Below are positions 1 through 5,136 of a stretch of 5,196 bases of DNA, piece by piece (position 1 is the first letter of the stretch; each line of letters begins with the position of its first letter). Origin of the DNA: Polaromonas sp. YR568 (GTDB taxonomy: Bacteria; Pseudomonadota; Gammaproteobacteria; Burkholderiales; Burkholderiaceae); NCBI GenBank assembly GCA_945871335.1, contig CAMBWM010000174.1, positions 1 through 5,196 of the forward strand. The letters run 5' to 3'. Under the pieces are notes generated by a model. That model saw only the letters and a program-made list of their open reading frames with translations, did no database searches and was not told the origin of the DNA. Both the position numbers and the translations under genes were made by a program.

Positions 1-1400
1 AATTGAAAGGGATCAGCCGGCGTTTCACGCACGCCCAACAAAAAGACGGCCGTGCTGTCGGGGTTGGCGTCCATGCGCACCGGCAGCATGTAGTTCTGGA
101 ATTCACGGGCCTGGCCAGCGGCATCGCGCAACTTGTAGCTCACGCTCGGGCCGACATTGCGCAGCTCTTTTTGCGTACTGGTCTTGTTGGCCGCCCCCAG
201 GCGGGCGTCGATGGCCTGGCGCAGGTCCACCTTGCGCACGTCAAGGCCTGAACCCTCGGCCTGACTGCCGCTTTGACTGAAATTTTCCACATTGATCACG
301 CGCAGCGCAGTGAATTCAAGGGTGAGCTTTTCGGGGCCATTACTCAAATTGCTGGAGCCACCGATATTGCCTTGAATCTCAAAGGGCTTGGTCGCGGCGT
401 TCATGGGAACCGCTTGCAGGGTGACGCTGGAGCCGCCATCGTCAAAGCTGGACTGGTAAATCTCAATGCCCCGGTGGCGCACCGGATGATTGACTTCAAC
501 GCGGGCCGGAATTTCTTCGCCAGTTTCTTTGTCATGGATCACGATGTCACTGGCAAACAATTTGGGCATGCCGGTGGCGTAATACTCAACCACGAATTTT
601 TTCAGCTCGATGGAAAAAGGCAGCTCTTGCAGAAGCACGCCGCCGGGCTGATTGAGCATGGCCATGCTCGACTGCGCGCCTTCAGCCACCAACAAATTGG
701 CCCGAAAAGTCGGGTTAGCGCTGCTTAAGCGGTGCTTGTCGGGCACGTCGGCAATCAAACCGCCGCCGGCAAACACAGTTTTGTCGTTGAACCACATCTG
801 CGCGCGAACCATCAGATCGCCGTCGAGCAGGCCGCCCAAGCACACCAAGACAATCGCACTGTGCGCCGCAATGTAGCCGAGCTTGTTGGCGGCACCCTTT
901 TTAGCGGCCACCATCCAGCCAGTGTCACGCTGCTGAAGCTTGACCCGCCAGCCGCCTTGCACCAGCATCTGGCCAATGCGCCGGGCGGCGGCTTCAGGCA
1001 TTTCGGCCAGGCTGTTGTCTGCGCGGTGACCAAAGGCCTTGAGGCTTTGCTCGCGGATGTCTTCTTTGTAGTGCTTGAGCTCGGCCAAGATTTTGGGGGC
1101 GTTGCGGCTGATGCACAAGCTGGTGCTCAAGACCAGAAAAGCCAAAATCAGCAAAAACCACCACGCGCTGTAAACCGTGTTCAGGCTGCTCAGGCTGAAC
1201 ACCTGGGCCCAAAAGGGGCCGAACTGGTTGACGTAATTGGCGTAAGGCTCTTGCTGCTTGAGCACCGTGCCGATGACAGATGCGATGCAGATGACCGTGA
1301 GCAGCGAGATTGAAAATCGCATCGACGACAAGAGCTCCACCACGCTGCGCCACAAGCGGGAGCCTGATTCAAGCTCAATGCCTTGGGTAGAAACAGTCAT
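1..1400 (-). CDS. resB: Cytochrome c biogenesis protein ResB (system II), 3' end outside window
   Basis: ResB (Ccs1/CcsB) is an inner-membrane component of system II cytochrome c maturation. With ResC/CcsA it exports haem and attaches it to CXXCH motifs in the periplasm. The open frame runs from ATG at 1400 to the left edge, giving 466 codons with no stop. Three hydrophobic segments are visible at about residues 28-47, 78-97 and 174-193, and His180 lies in the third, where the family has a conserved membrane histidine. A long soluble, presumably periplasmic, region follows; it contains the ResB-like signature NHPVRHRGIEIYQSSFDDGG (about 304-323) and FQNYMLP (434-440). The usual fourth membrane segment and C-terminus would lie beyond the window. 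The ATG at 1400 gives a short cytoplasmic N-terminus before the first membrane helix. No clear Shine-Dalgarno precedes it, and Met27 is a less likely alternative start. A cytochrome c gene lies directly upstream on the same strand, but a terminator stands between them. A ccsA/resC partner probably follows off the left edge (inference). Confidence 0.93.
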   Translation of the reverse strand, partial: MTVSTQGIELESGSRLWRSVVELLSSMRFSISLLTVICIASVIGTVLKQQEPYANYVNQFGPFWAQVFSLSSLNTVYSAWWFLLILAFLVLSTSLCISRNAPKILAELKHYKEDIREQSLKAFGHRADNSLAEMPEAAARRIGQMLVQGGWRVKLQQRDTGWMVAAKKGAANKLGYIAAHSAIVLVCLGGLLDGDLMVRAQMWFNDKTVFAGGGLIADVPDKHRLSSANPTFRANLLVAEGAQSSMAMLNQPGGVLLQELPFSIELKKFVVEYYATGMPKLFASDIVIHDKETGEEIPARVEVNHPVRHRGIEIYQSSFDDGGSSVTLQAVPMNAATKPFEIQGNIGGSSNLSNGPEKLTLEFTALRVINVENFSQSGSQAEGSGLDVRKVDLRQAIDARLGAANKTSTQKELRNVGPSVSYKLRDAAGQAREFQNYMLPVRMDANPDSTAVFLLGVRETPADPFQ

Positions 1401-1487
1401 GTCGTTGCTTAGAGTTGGTGCGATCAGCTAGAAATCAGCCTGAAGACCTGCCCTTGCCACGATCTCAGGGACAGGGCCGTGCCCATG

Positions 1488-1518
1488 AAAAAAGCGGGTC
1501 TTTCACAGAAAGACCCGC
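1488..1518 (-). terminator. Intrinsic terminator after the cytochrome c gene
   Basis: Read on the minus strand, an 11-bp perfect stem (1508-1518 pairing with 1494-1504, 3-nt loop at 1505-1507) is followed at once by six T residues (complement of 1488-1493). The hairpin begins 20 nt after the cytochrome stop codon (TAA, complement of 1538-1540). This is a textbook rho-independent terminator. It should end most cytochrome transcripts before resB, so resB needs its own promoter in 1401-1487 or depends on readthrough. On the plus strand the stem has no T run after it, so it works in one direction only. Confidence 0.9.
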
Positions 1519-1537
1519 CTGTTACCCGCATGAAGAC

Positions 1538-2173
1538 TTAACGCAGGCCGGCGATGTAATCCGACAGCGCGCGAATCTCACGGTCGTTGAGCTTGGCGGC
1601 CACTTGCGTCATTTGCAAGTTATTCTGGCGCACGCCATCACGAAAACCGGTCAACTGGGCGGCGGTGTAGTCCGCATGTTGGCTGCTAAGGCGGGGATAC
1701 TGCACGGGGTTACCGGCACCGTTGGGGCTGTGGCAGCCGGCACAAGCAGAGATTTGCCTGTCGGCTACACCGCCGCGGTAAATACGTTCGCCAAGGGCGA
1801 CCAACTCTTTGTCTTTGGCAAAGCCGGGGGTACTTTTCTTGGAGGCAGCCCAAAAGGCGATGTTCTTCATGTCGGCATCGCTCAACTGGGAAGCAAAACC
1901 TTGCATGATGGCATTTTTACGAATGCCCGCCTTGAACTCCTGCAACTGTTTGACCAGGTATTCAGGATGCTGCTGGGCCAGCTTCGGATTGACCGGCGTG
2001 CCGGAATTGCCGTCAGCGCCGTGGCAGGCTGCGCACGCTGCTGTGAACTTGGCTTCGCCAGCGACAAGGTCAGGCTTGACGGCCTTGGCCGGCGCAGCTG
2101 GCGCCGCCGCATGAGAGGACAAAGCAGTCGAAGACAACAGTGCGGCAAAGAAATAAGTGACAAGCAGCTTCAT
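1538..2173 (-). CDS. Di-haem cytochrome c4-type protein, periplasmic
   Basis: The 211-residue product is a periplasmic electron carrier of the cytochrome c4 / tandem class I cytochrome c type, expected to pass electrons to a terminal oxidase or related acceptor. Residues 1-22 form a Sec signal peptide (MKLL start, hydrophobic core, likely cleavage after SSHA). Two homologous cytochrome domains follow. Domain 1 has CAACH at 47-51 and domain 2 has CAGCH at 144-148. Met90 and Met188 lie 39 and 40 residues after the respective haem histidines, both within a similar F.(A/D)G.R.N..(I/Q)M pattern, and are the likely axial ligands. Length fits the c4 family. The ATG at 2173 is chosen because it begins the signal peptide; a GTG at 2200 would add nine residues ahead of it and has no better ribosome binding site. 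The gene is divergent from engB, lies upstream of resB, whose product helps mature such cytochromes, and ends at a strong terminator. The partner oxidase cannot be told from this window. Confidence 0.9.
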   Translation of the reverse strand: MKLLVTYFFAALLSSTALSSHAAAPAAPAKAVKPDLVAGEAKFTAACAACHGADGNSGTPVNPKLAQQHPEYLVKQLQEFKAGIRKNAIMQGFASQLSDADMKNIAFWAASKKSTPGFAKDKELVALGERIYRGGVADRQISACAGCHSPNGAGNPVQYPRLSSQHADYTAAQLTGFRDGVRQNNLQMTQVAAKLNDREIRALSDYIAGLR

Positions 2174-2220
2174 ATCAGGGCGTTTTAAATTAGGGAGCAC
2201 AAGAAAACCAACAACATCTG

Positions 2221-2230
2221 ATTTTACAAT
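2221..2230. promoter_or_regulatory. Possible overlapping divergent -10 boxes between cytochrome c gene and engB
   Basis: The gap between the divergent cytochrome gene (start 2173) and engB (start 2340) must hold promoters for both. TACAAT at 2225-2230 on the plus strand and TAAAAT on the minus strand (complement of 2221-2226) each match the sigma-70 -10 consensus at five of six positions, and they overlap by two bases. No convincing -35 box sits 16-18 bp upstream of either. A second minus-strand option is TAATTT (complement of 2187-2192) with TTGTTG (complement of 2209-2214) at a 16-bp spacing, but its start point would leave only about 7 nt of leader before the cytochrome ATG. The assignment is tentative. 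Confidence 0.3.
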
Positions 2231-2279
2231 GGCTTAGCCTTGGCAATATGGATTGAAGTCCGGAATCGGTTTGGATTCA

Positions 2280-2321
2280 GGGGCCACAGGGCTTTTGGGC
2301 CCTGCTTCCGGCTTGCGCCCC
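2280..2321 (+). promoter_or_regulatory. GC-rich stem-loop in the engB 5' leader
   Basis: An inner perfect hairpin, CAGGGC (2287-2292) and GCCCTG (2299-2304) with loop TTTTGG, sits inside an outer helix GGGGC (2280-2284) and GCCCC (2317-2321), separated by an asymmetric internal loop. It ends 18 nt before the engB ATG. There is no U run after it, so it is not a classical terminator. It may stabilise the mRNA or tune translation. I know of no named RNA class that it matches, and the helix may be a by-product of GC-rich sequence. Confidence 0.35.
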
Positions 2322-2339
2322 TTCAACGAGATCCACCCT

Positions 2340-3071
2340 ATGACCGCACCCGTCCCCCCTTCTTCTCCCGCGGTTTTAGCGCCGGACATGGACAAAATAG
2401 CCATGGGCTGGCTGCATACCGCCAAATTTCTGACGACTGCGCCCGAGTTGCACCATCTGCCGCCGCTGGATGTGCCTGAAATCGCTTTTGTCGGCCGCTC
2501 CAATGCCGGCAAGTCCACTTGCATCAACACCTTGACGCAGCAGCACCGGCTGGCGTTTGCCTCCAAAACACCGGGGCGTACGCAGAGCATCAATTTGTTT
2601 TCACTGGGCAAGCAAGGCATCACCGACGCCGTGCTGGCCGATTTGCCCGGCTATGGCTACGCGGCCGTTCCTAAAGCGGCCAAATACCGTTGGCAGCAAG
2701 TGATGGCCAATTACCTGCAAACGCGACGCAACTTGACAGGCATCGTCCTTTTGTGCGACCCGCGGCTGGGCCTGACCGAGCTCGATGAAATTTTGCTCGA
2801 CGTGGTACGACCGCGTGTAGTTGAGGGTCTGAAGTTTCTGGTCTTACTGACCAAGTCCGACAAGCTCAACAAAACCGAAGCGGCCAAAGTGCTGTCCATC
2901 GTGCGGCTGCAAGCAGGCGGCGGTGATGTGAAACTTTTTTCCGCCCTCAAACGCAAAGGGGTGGAAGAGGTCGCCAAACACCTGTGGCACTGGGCCCATC
3001 CCGAAGGCCTGGAGGACTCAGCCCCCTTGCAATCGGCCTCGCCCAACCAGACAGCGAAGGCTGCTGCCTGA
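2340..3071 (+). CDS. engB: Ribosome biogenesis GTP-binding protein EngB/YsxC (YihA)
   Basis: EngB is an essential TrmE-Era-EngA-EngB-Septin (TEES) family GTPase that assists late assembly of the large ribosomal subunit in the cytoplasm. From ATG 2340 the product has 243 residues and all G motifs are present in order: G1 GRSNAGKST at 52-60, G2 KTPGRTQ at 76-82 (Thr81), G3 DLPGYGYA at 101-108, G4 TKSDK at 171-175 and G5 SALKRKG at 201-207. It is somewhat longer than the typical 195-220 residues because of a roughly 25-residue Pro/Ser-rich N-terminal lead-in and a low-complexity Ala/Ser/Gln tail from about 222. The frame is open back to a TTG at 2253, but that start lacks a ribosome binding site and its extension overlaps the leader hairpin. 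The ATG itself has only a weak GAG about 11 nt upstream. The gene is divergent from the cytochrome gene and converges on the acyltransferase pair, so it appears to be a single-gene transcription unit here. Confidence 0.95.
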   Translation: MTAPVPPSSPAVLAPDMDKIAMGWLHTAKFLTTAPELHHLPPLDVPEIAFVGRSNAGKSTCINTLTQQHRLAFASKTPGRTQSINLFSLGKQGITDAVLADLPGYGYAAVPKAAKYRWQQVMANYLQTRRNLTGIVLLCDPRLGLTELDEILLDVVRPRVVEGLKFLVLLTKSDKLNKTEAAKVLSIVRLQAGGGDVKLFSALKRKGVEEVAKHLWHWAHPEGLEDSAPLQSASPNQTAKAAA

Positions 3072-3075
3072 CAAG

Positions 3076-3097
3076 CGGTCGGGACAAACTGCGACCG
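3076..3097. other. Small inverted repeat between convergent genes
   Basis: CGGTCG (3076-3081) and CGACCG (3092-3097) form a 6-bp perfect stem with a 10-nt loop in the 37-bp gap between the engB stop and the acyltransferase stop. Position suggests a shared end of transcription for the convergent genes. Neither side has a T run, so it is not a standard intrinsic terminator. No better terminator is visible in this gap. Confidence 0.3.
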
Positions 3098-3108
3098 GCA
3101 AGCCGTGT

Positions 3109-4002
3109 TCAATACACCGGCGGCTCGCCTTCGGGACGGGTCTTGAAGCGCTTATGCACCCAGTAATATTGCGCCGGCATGGTCTGAATGAAGCGCTCTA
3201 AATGCGCGTTAACCAAAGCCGTGTCGGCCAACAAGTCGTCGGTCGGATAGTTTTTCCAGGCGGGCATCACCTCAACTTCGTAGCCATCGGGGGTGAGCCT
3301 GGGCACCACCGGCACCACTTTGGCAGGGCCTAAGCGGGCAAAGCGGGTAATCGACGGCAGCGTTGCGGTCTGCACGCCAAAAAACGGCACAAACACCGCG
3401 TTGTCCCTGCCGAAGTCCATGTCGGGCAGCAAGTAAAGCAGCTCCCCAGCACGCAGCGCATTGACGTGGGTTTTGACGCCCTCGCTGCGCAAAAACAAAC
3501 GCAAGCGCCCAAAACGCTGCCGCCCCTTTTTGATCCAGCTGTCCAGCAGCGCGTTGCGTTGGCGCGAGTAAATCGTGGTCAGGTCCCGGTCCACATGAAT
3601 ATTGACTGCGGTTGCGCCCGCATCTAAGCCATAAAAGTGCGGACCGAACACAATGGTAGGCGCCATGCCGTCTAACTCATGCACCGCCCCGCGCAAGCGC
3701 AGGCGCTGCATCAGCATGGCGCGCGGTCCGTGCCAGAGCCAGCTGCGGTCCAGCCAGGCCTGGGCAAAATAAACAAAGCTCTGGCGCGCCAACGCCCTGC
3801 GCTCAGCCGCACTGAGCGCCGGAAAACAAAGCGCTAAATTGGTCTGCACCACATGCCGGCGCGGCAGCACCACAGCGTAAAGAACATAGCCCAGGCAGAC
3901 GCCCAGACGGCGCACCCAAGGCAGCGGCAAGGGCGCCAACAGCCGCATAAATACAATGCCGGCATGGGTACCCAGGCGGGCTAAAAGTTGAAGCGGCCCC
4001 AT
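3109..4002 (-). CDS. lpxL: Lipid A biosynthesis (KDO)2-lipid IVA acyltransferase, LpxL/HtrB-like
   Basis: This is a member of the LpxL/LpxM lysophospholipid acyltransferase family, which transfers a fatty acyl chain from acyl-ACP to a hydroxyacyl group of lipid A precursor at the inner face of the inner membrane. From ATG 4002 it has 297 residues, close to the family norm. The N-terminal 45 residues are hydrophobic and suit a membrane anchor. The catalytic HX4D motif is HFYGLD at 122-127. Next come a YSRQRN segment near 145-150 and PDMDFG at 193-198, followed closely by VFVPFFG, which resembles the PDHDYG...VFVPLF region of E. coli LpxL. The C-terminal signature is YYWVHKRFKTRPEGEP. The start is uncertain: TTG at 4008 is in frame, overlaps the upstream stop (TTGA) and has GGGGAG only 5 nt away, whereas ATG 4002 is 11 nt from that GGGGAG. 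Either start makes it translationally coupled to the upstream acyltransferase gene. Which lipid A position it acylates cannot be read from sequence. Confidence 0.88.
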   Translation of the reverse strand: MGPLQLLARLGTHAGIVFMRLLAPLPLPWVRRLGVCLGYVLYAVVLPRRHVVQTNLALCFPALSAAERRALARQSFVYFAQAWLDRSWLWHGPRAMLMQRLRLRGAVHELDGMAPTIVFGPHFYGLDAGATAVNIHVDRDLTTIYSRQRNALLDSWIKKGRQRFGRLRLFLRSEGVKTHVNALRAGELLYLLPDMDFGRDNAVFVPFFGVQTATLPSITRFARLGPAKVVPVVPRLTPDGYEVEVMPAWKNYPTDDLLADTALVNAHLERFIQTMPAQYYWVHKRFKTRPEGEPPVY

Positions 4003-4004
4003 GC

Positions 4005-4904
4005 TCAAGTCGACTCCCCGTCATCGTTAGCCGACGAGTCCGCCGCATTGGCCGGCGCGGCCGGCGTTCCCCTTGGTTTTTTGTAGCGCGAGTAGGCCCA
4101 CAGGTACTGCCCGGGCTGGCTCAGTACCAGTGACTCAATGCACTGGTTAACCAGCGTCACAGCCTGCAACAAGTCGGGCGGCGGGGTGGTGGTAAAGCCG
4201 CTCAGCGGCGGCAAAATCTCCATGTCATAGCCTGCGCCGCGCGGCAATCGCAACAAACGCACCGGCAACAAGGCGGCGCCGGTTTGCAGCGCCAAACGCG
4301 CAGCCAAAGTCATGGTGTAGGCGGACTTACCGAAAAATGGCGCCCAGACACCGAGCCCCTCCGGCGGTACCTGATCGGTCAGAAGCGCCACAGCGGCATT
4401 GGCTTTGAGCGCTTTGTGCATTTGCCGGATGCCGCTCAGGCTGGCCGGAATCGCCACCATGCCGGGGCGCTGACGACTCAGCTGCGTCAGCCGTGCCAGC
4501 CAGGGCTTGCGCGCAGGCCGGTAAATGGCGGTGACCGGGCCATAGAGTTCGGCCAGCACCTGCGGCGCCAGCTCAAAACTGCCAGCGTGCGGCCCGAAAA
4601 AAATCACCCCGCGACCCGCGGCAAATGCCGCCTCCACATGGGCCTGACCCGTGACCTTGACATTGCCCAGACAGGACTGGCCGTGGGGACGCATCCAGAG
4701 TTTAGGCAGCTCTGCGACAAAACGACCGGCCTCGGCGATGGCCGGGCGGGCCTGCTCGAAAGTGACCCCAGCCTGTGCCACGTTAGAGCGAAAAGTGGCG
4801 CGGTAATGCGGGCTGAGCGCCCAGACCGTCCAGCCCAAGGCTGCGCCCAGTGCATGCAGTGCGCGCAAGGGCCAGAGTGAGAAAAATCGGAACAGCAAAT
4901 GCAT
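4005..4904 (-). CDS. Lipid A biosynthesis acyltransferase (LpxL/LpxM family), first of a tandem pair
   Basis: The 299-residue product belongs to the same acyltransferase family as the gene downstream, but the two are clearly diverged. A hydrophobic N-terminus (about 1-30, MHLLFRFFSLWPL start) suits a membrane anchor. The catalytic motif is HX4E (HAGSFE at 106-111), within IFFGPHAGSFELAP. A substrate-pocket segment AIYRPARKPW is at about 126-135, then LLTDQVPPEG at 174-183, APFFGK at 188-193 and the C-terminal YLWAYSRYKKPRG at 267-279. The last 20 residues are an Ala/Asp/Ser-rich, probably disordered tail. The likely role is addition of a secondary acyl chain to lipid A. The ATG at 4902-4904 has no obvious Shine-Dalgarno. 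It heads a two-gene unit: its stop lies 2 nt from the next gene's ATG (TGAGCATG). It is divergent from metK across about 230 bp. I do not assign LpxL versus LpxM because family members overlap in motif and specificity. Confidence 0.88.
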   Translation of the reverse strand: MHLLFRFFSLWPLRALHALGAALGWTVWALSPHYRATFRSNVAQAGVTFEQARPAIAEAGRFVAELPKLWMRPHGQSCLGNVKVTGQAHVEAAFAAGRGVIFFGPHAGSFELAPQVLAELYGPVTAIYRPARKPWLARLTQLSRQRPGMVAIPASLSGIRQMHKALKANAAVALLTDQVPPEGLGVWAPFFGKSAYTMTLAARLALQTGAALLPVRLLRLPRGAGYDMEILPPLSGFTTTPPPDLLQAVTLVNQCIESLVLSQPGQYLWAYSRYKKPRGTPAAPANAADSSANDDGEST

Positions 4905-4932
4905 CAGGCAACGGTGGTCGGCAAACGGGTTA

Positions 4933-4946
4933 CGGGCATCTGCCCG
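4933..4946. repeat. Short inverted repeat in the acyltransferase leader
   Basis: CGGGCA (4933-4938) and TGCCCG (4941-4946) are perfect inverted arms. As RNA they would form a 5-bp stem with a 4-nt loop. It sits 29 nt upstream of the acyltransferase ATG at 4904 on the minus strand. It could be an operator-sized palindrome or a leader hairpin. On the plus strand a T6 run occurs only after a further 14-nt gap, so it is not a good terminator. Confidence 0.25.
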
Positions 4947-4987
4947 AGGCTCAAGACGGCCTTTTTTAGGTAGTGGCCTAGTTTAAG

Positions 4988-5017
4988 TGGCCGAAACTGC
5001 CGCGCCCGGCCTATAAT
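4988..5017 (+). promoter_or_regulatory. Predicted sigma-70 promoter of metK
   Basis: TATAAT at 5012-5017 is a perfect -10 consensus. The best -35 candidate is the weak TGGCCG at 4988-4993 (three of six matches, 18-bp spacer). Transcription would start near 5023-5025, exactly where the first leader helix begins, which supports the call. The result is a leader of about 113 nt before the metK ATG. The weak -35 suggests either modest strength or help from an activator; two AGTGGCC copies lie over and just upstream of it. Confidence 0.6.
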
Positions 5018-5023
5018 TTGGCA

Positions 5024-5136
5024 GTCGCCGAGTTACAGAACAACTTGCAGGGCGACGTTAAATATATCTGCTAAAGCGTTCGCCGAGGCATCCCCAAGCC
5101 GGCAACGCGCCGACTAACCTGATGGAGTGCATTGAC
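5024..5136 (+). promoter_or_regulatory. Structured metK 5' leader, candidate riboswitch-like cis-regulatory RNA
   Basis: The leader holds several mutually constrained helices. Helix A: GTCGCC (5024-5029) pairs with GGCGAC (5051-5056), and GAGTT (5030-5034) with AACTT (5042-5046), leaving a 4-nt bulge. Helix C: 5076-5085 pairs with 5100-5108, nine pairs with one bulged C at 5081. Pseudoknot: loop bases GCATCC (5088-5093) can pair with GGAGTGC (5124-5130), one base bulged, burying the metK Shine-Dalgarno GGAG. Helix B competes with both A and C: GGCGA plus CG (5051-5057) pairs with 5077-5084. Placing a pseudoknot over the ribosome binding site is the logic of SAM-II, SAM-V and SAH-type riboswitches, and MetK makes SAM. 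I could not align the sequence with the conserved cores I remember of those classes, so ligand and class are unassigned. The helices are seen in sequence; regulation is inference. Confidence 0.45.
5124..5127 (+). promoter_or_regulatory. metK ribosome binding site
   Basis: GGAG lies 9 nt upstream of the metK ATG at 5137, near-ideal spacing. It decides the start against the in-frame ATG at 5122, which overlaps this site and would add a non-conserved MECID. The GGAG falls within the proposed pseudoknot strand 5124-5130, so its access could be controlled by folding of the leader. Confidence 0.75.

Noticed and set aside
273..1313. Plus-strand open frames (273-728, 732-1313) opposite resB
   Set aside because: The minus-strand frame here is continuous and shows ResB membrane segments and signature motifs, so these are shadow frames.
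1415..2188. Open frame of 257 codons on the plus strand opposite the cytochrome c gene
   Set aside because: It is antisense to a gene with two CXXCH motifs and a signal peptide, and its product has no recognisable family features; it is a by-product of GC-rich codon use.
2253..2339. N-terminal extension of EngB from TTG at 2253
   Set aside because: There is no ribosome binding site at suitable spacing, the extension is not typical of EngB, and it overlaps a stable leader hairpin; ATG 2340 is preferred.
3076..3097. Inverted repeat as a bidirectional intrinsic terminator
   Set aside because: The 6-bp stem has a large loop and no T run on either strand; it is kept only as a low-confidence repeat.
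4284..4880. Plus-strand open frame of 198 codons opposite the first acyltransferase
   Set aside because: The opposite strand carries the complete acyltransferase motif set; the antisense product has no recognisable feature.
4943..4966. Plus-strand hairpin with T6 (AGGC...GCCT then TTTTTT) as a terminator
   Set aside because: The stem is only four pairs and no plus-strand gene ends upstream of it.
5045..5074. Nine-codon TTG-initiated reading frame in the metK leader, a possible leader peptide
   Set aside because: It has no ribosome binding site, no methionine codons that would suit attenuation, and lies within paired leader regions.
5076..5130. Direct assignment of the metK leader to the SAH or SAM-II riboswitch class
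   Set aside because: The pseudoknot topology is similar, but the conserved core bases I remember for those classes are not present; only the candidate status can be supported.
5122..5136. In-frame upstream ATG for metK (would add MECID)
   Set aside because: It overlaps the Shine-Dalgarno GGAG that serves ATG 5137, and MetK proteins typically begin close to the conserved [10 protein letters not shown] block.
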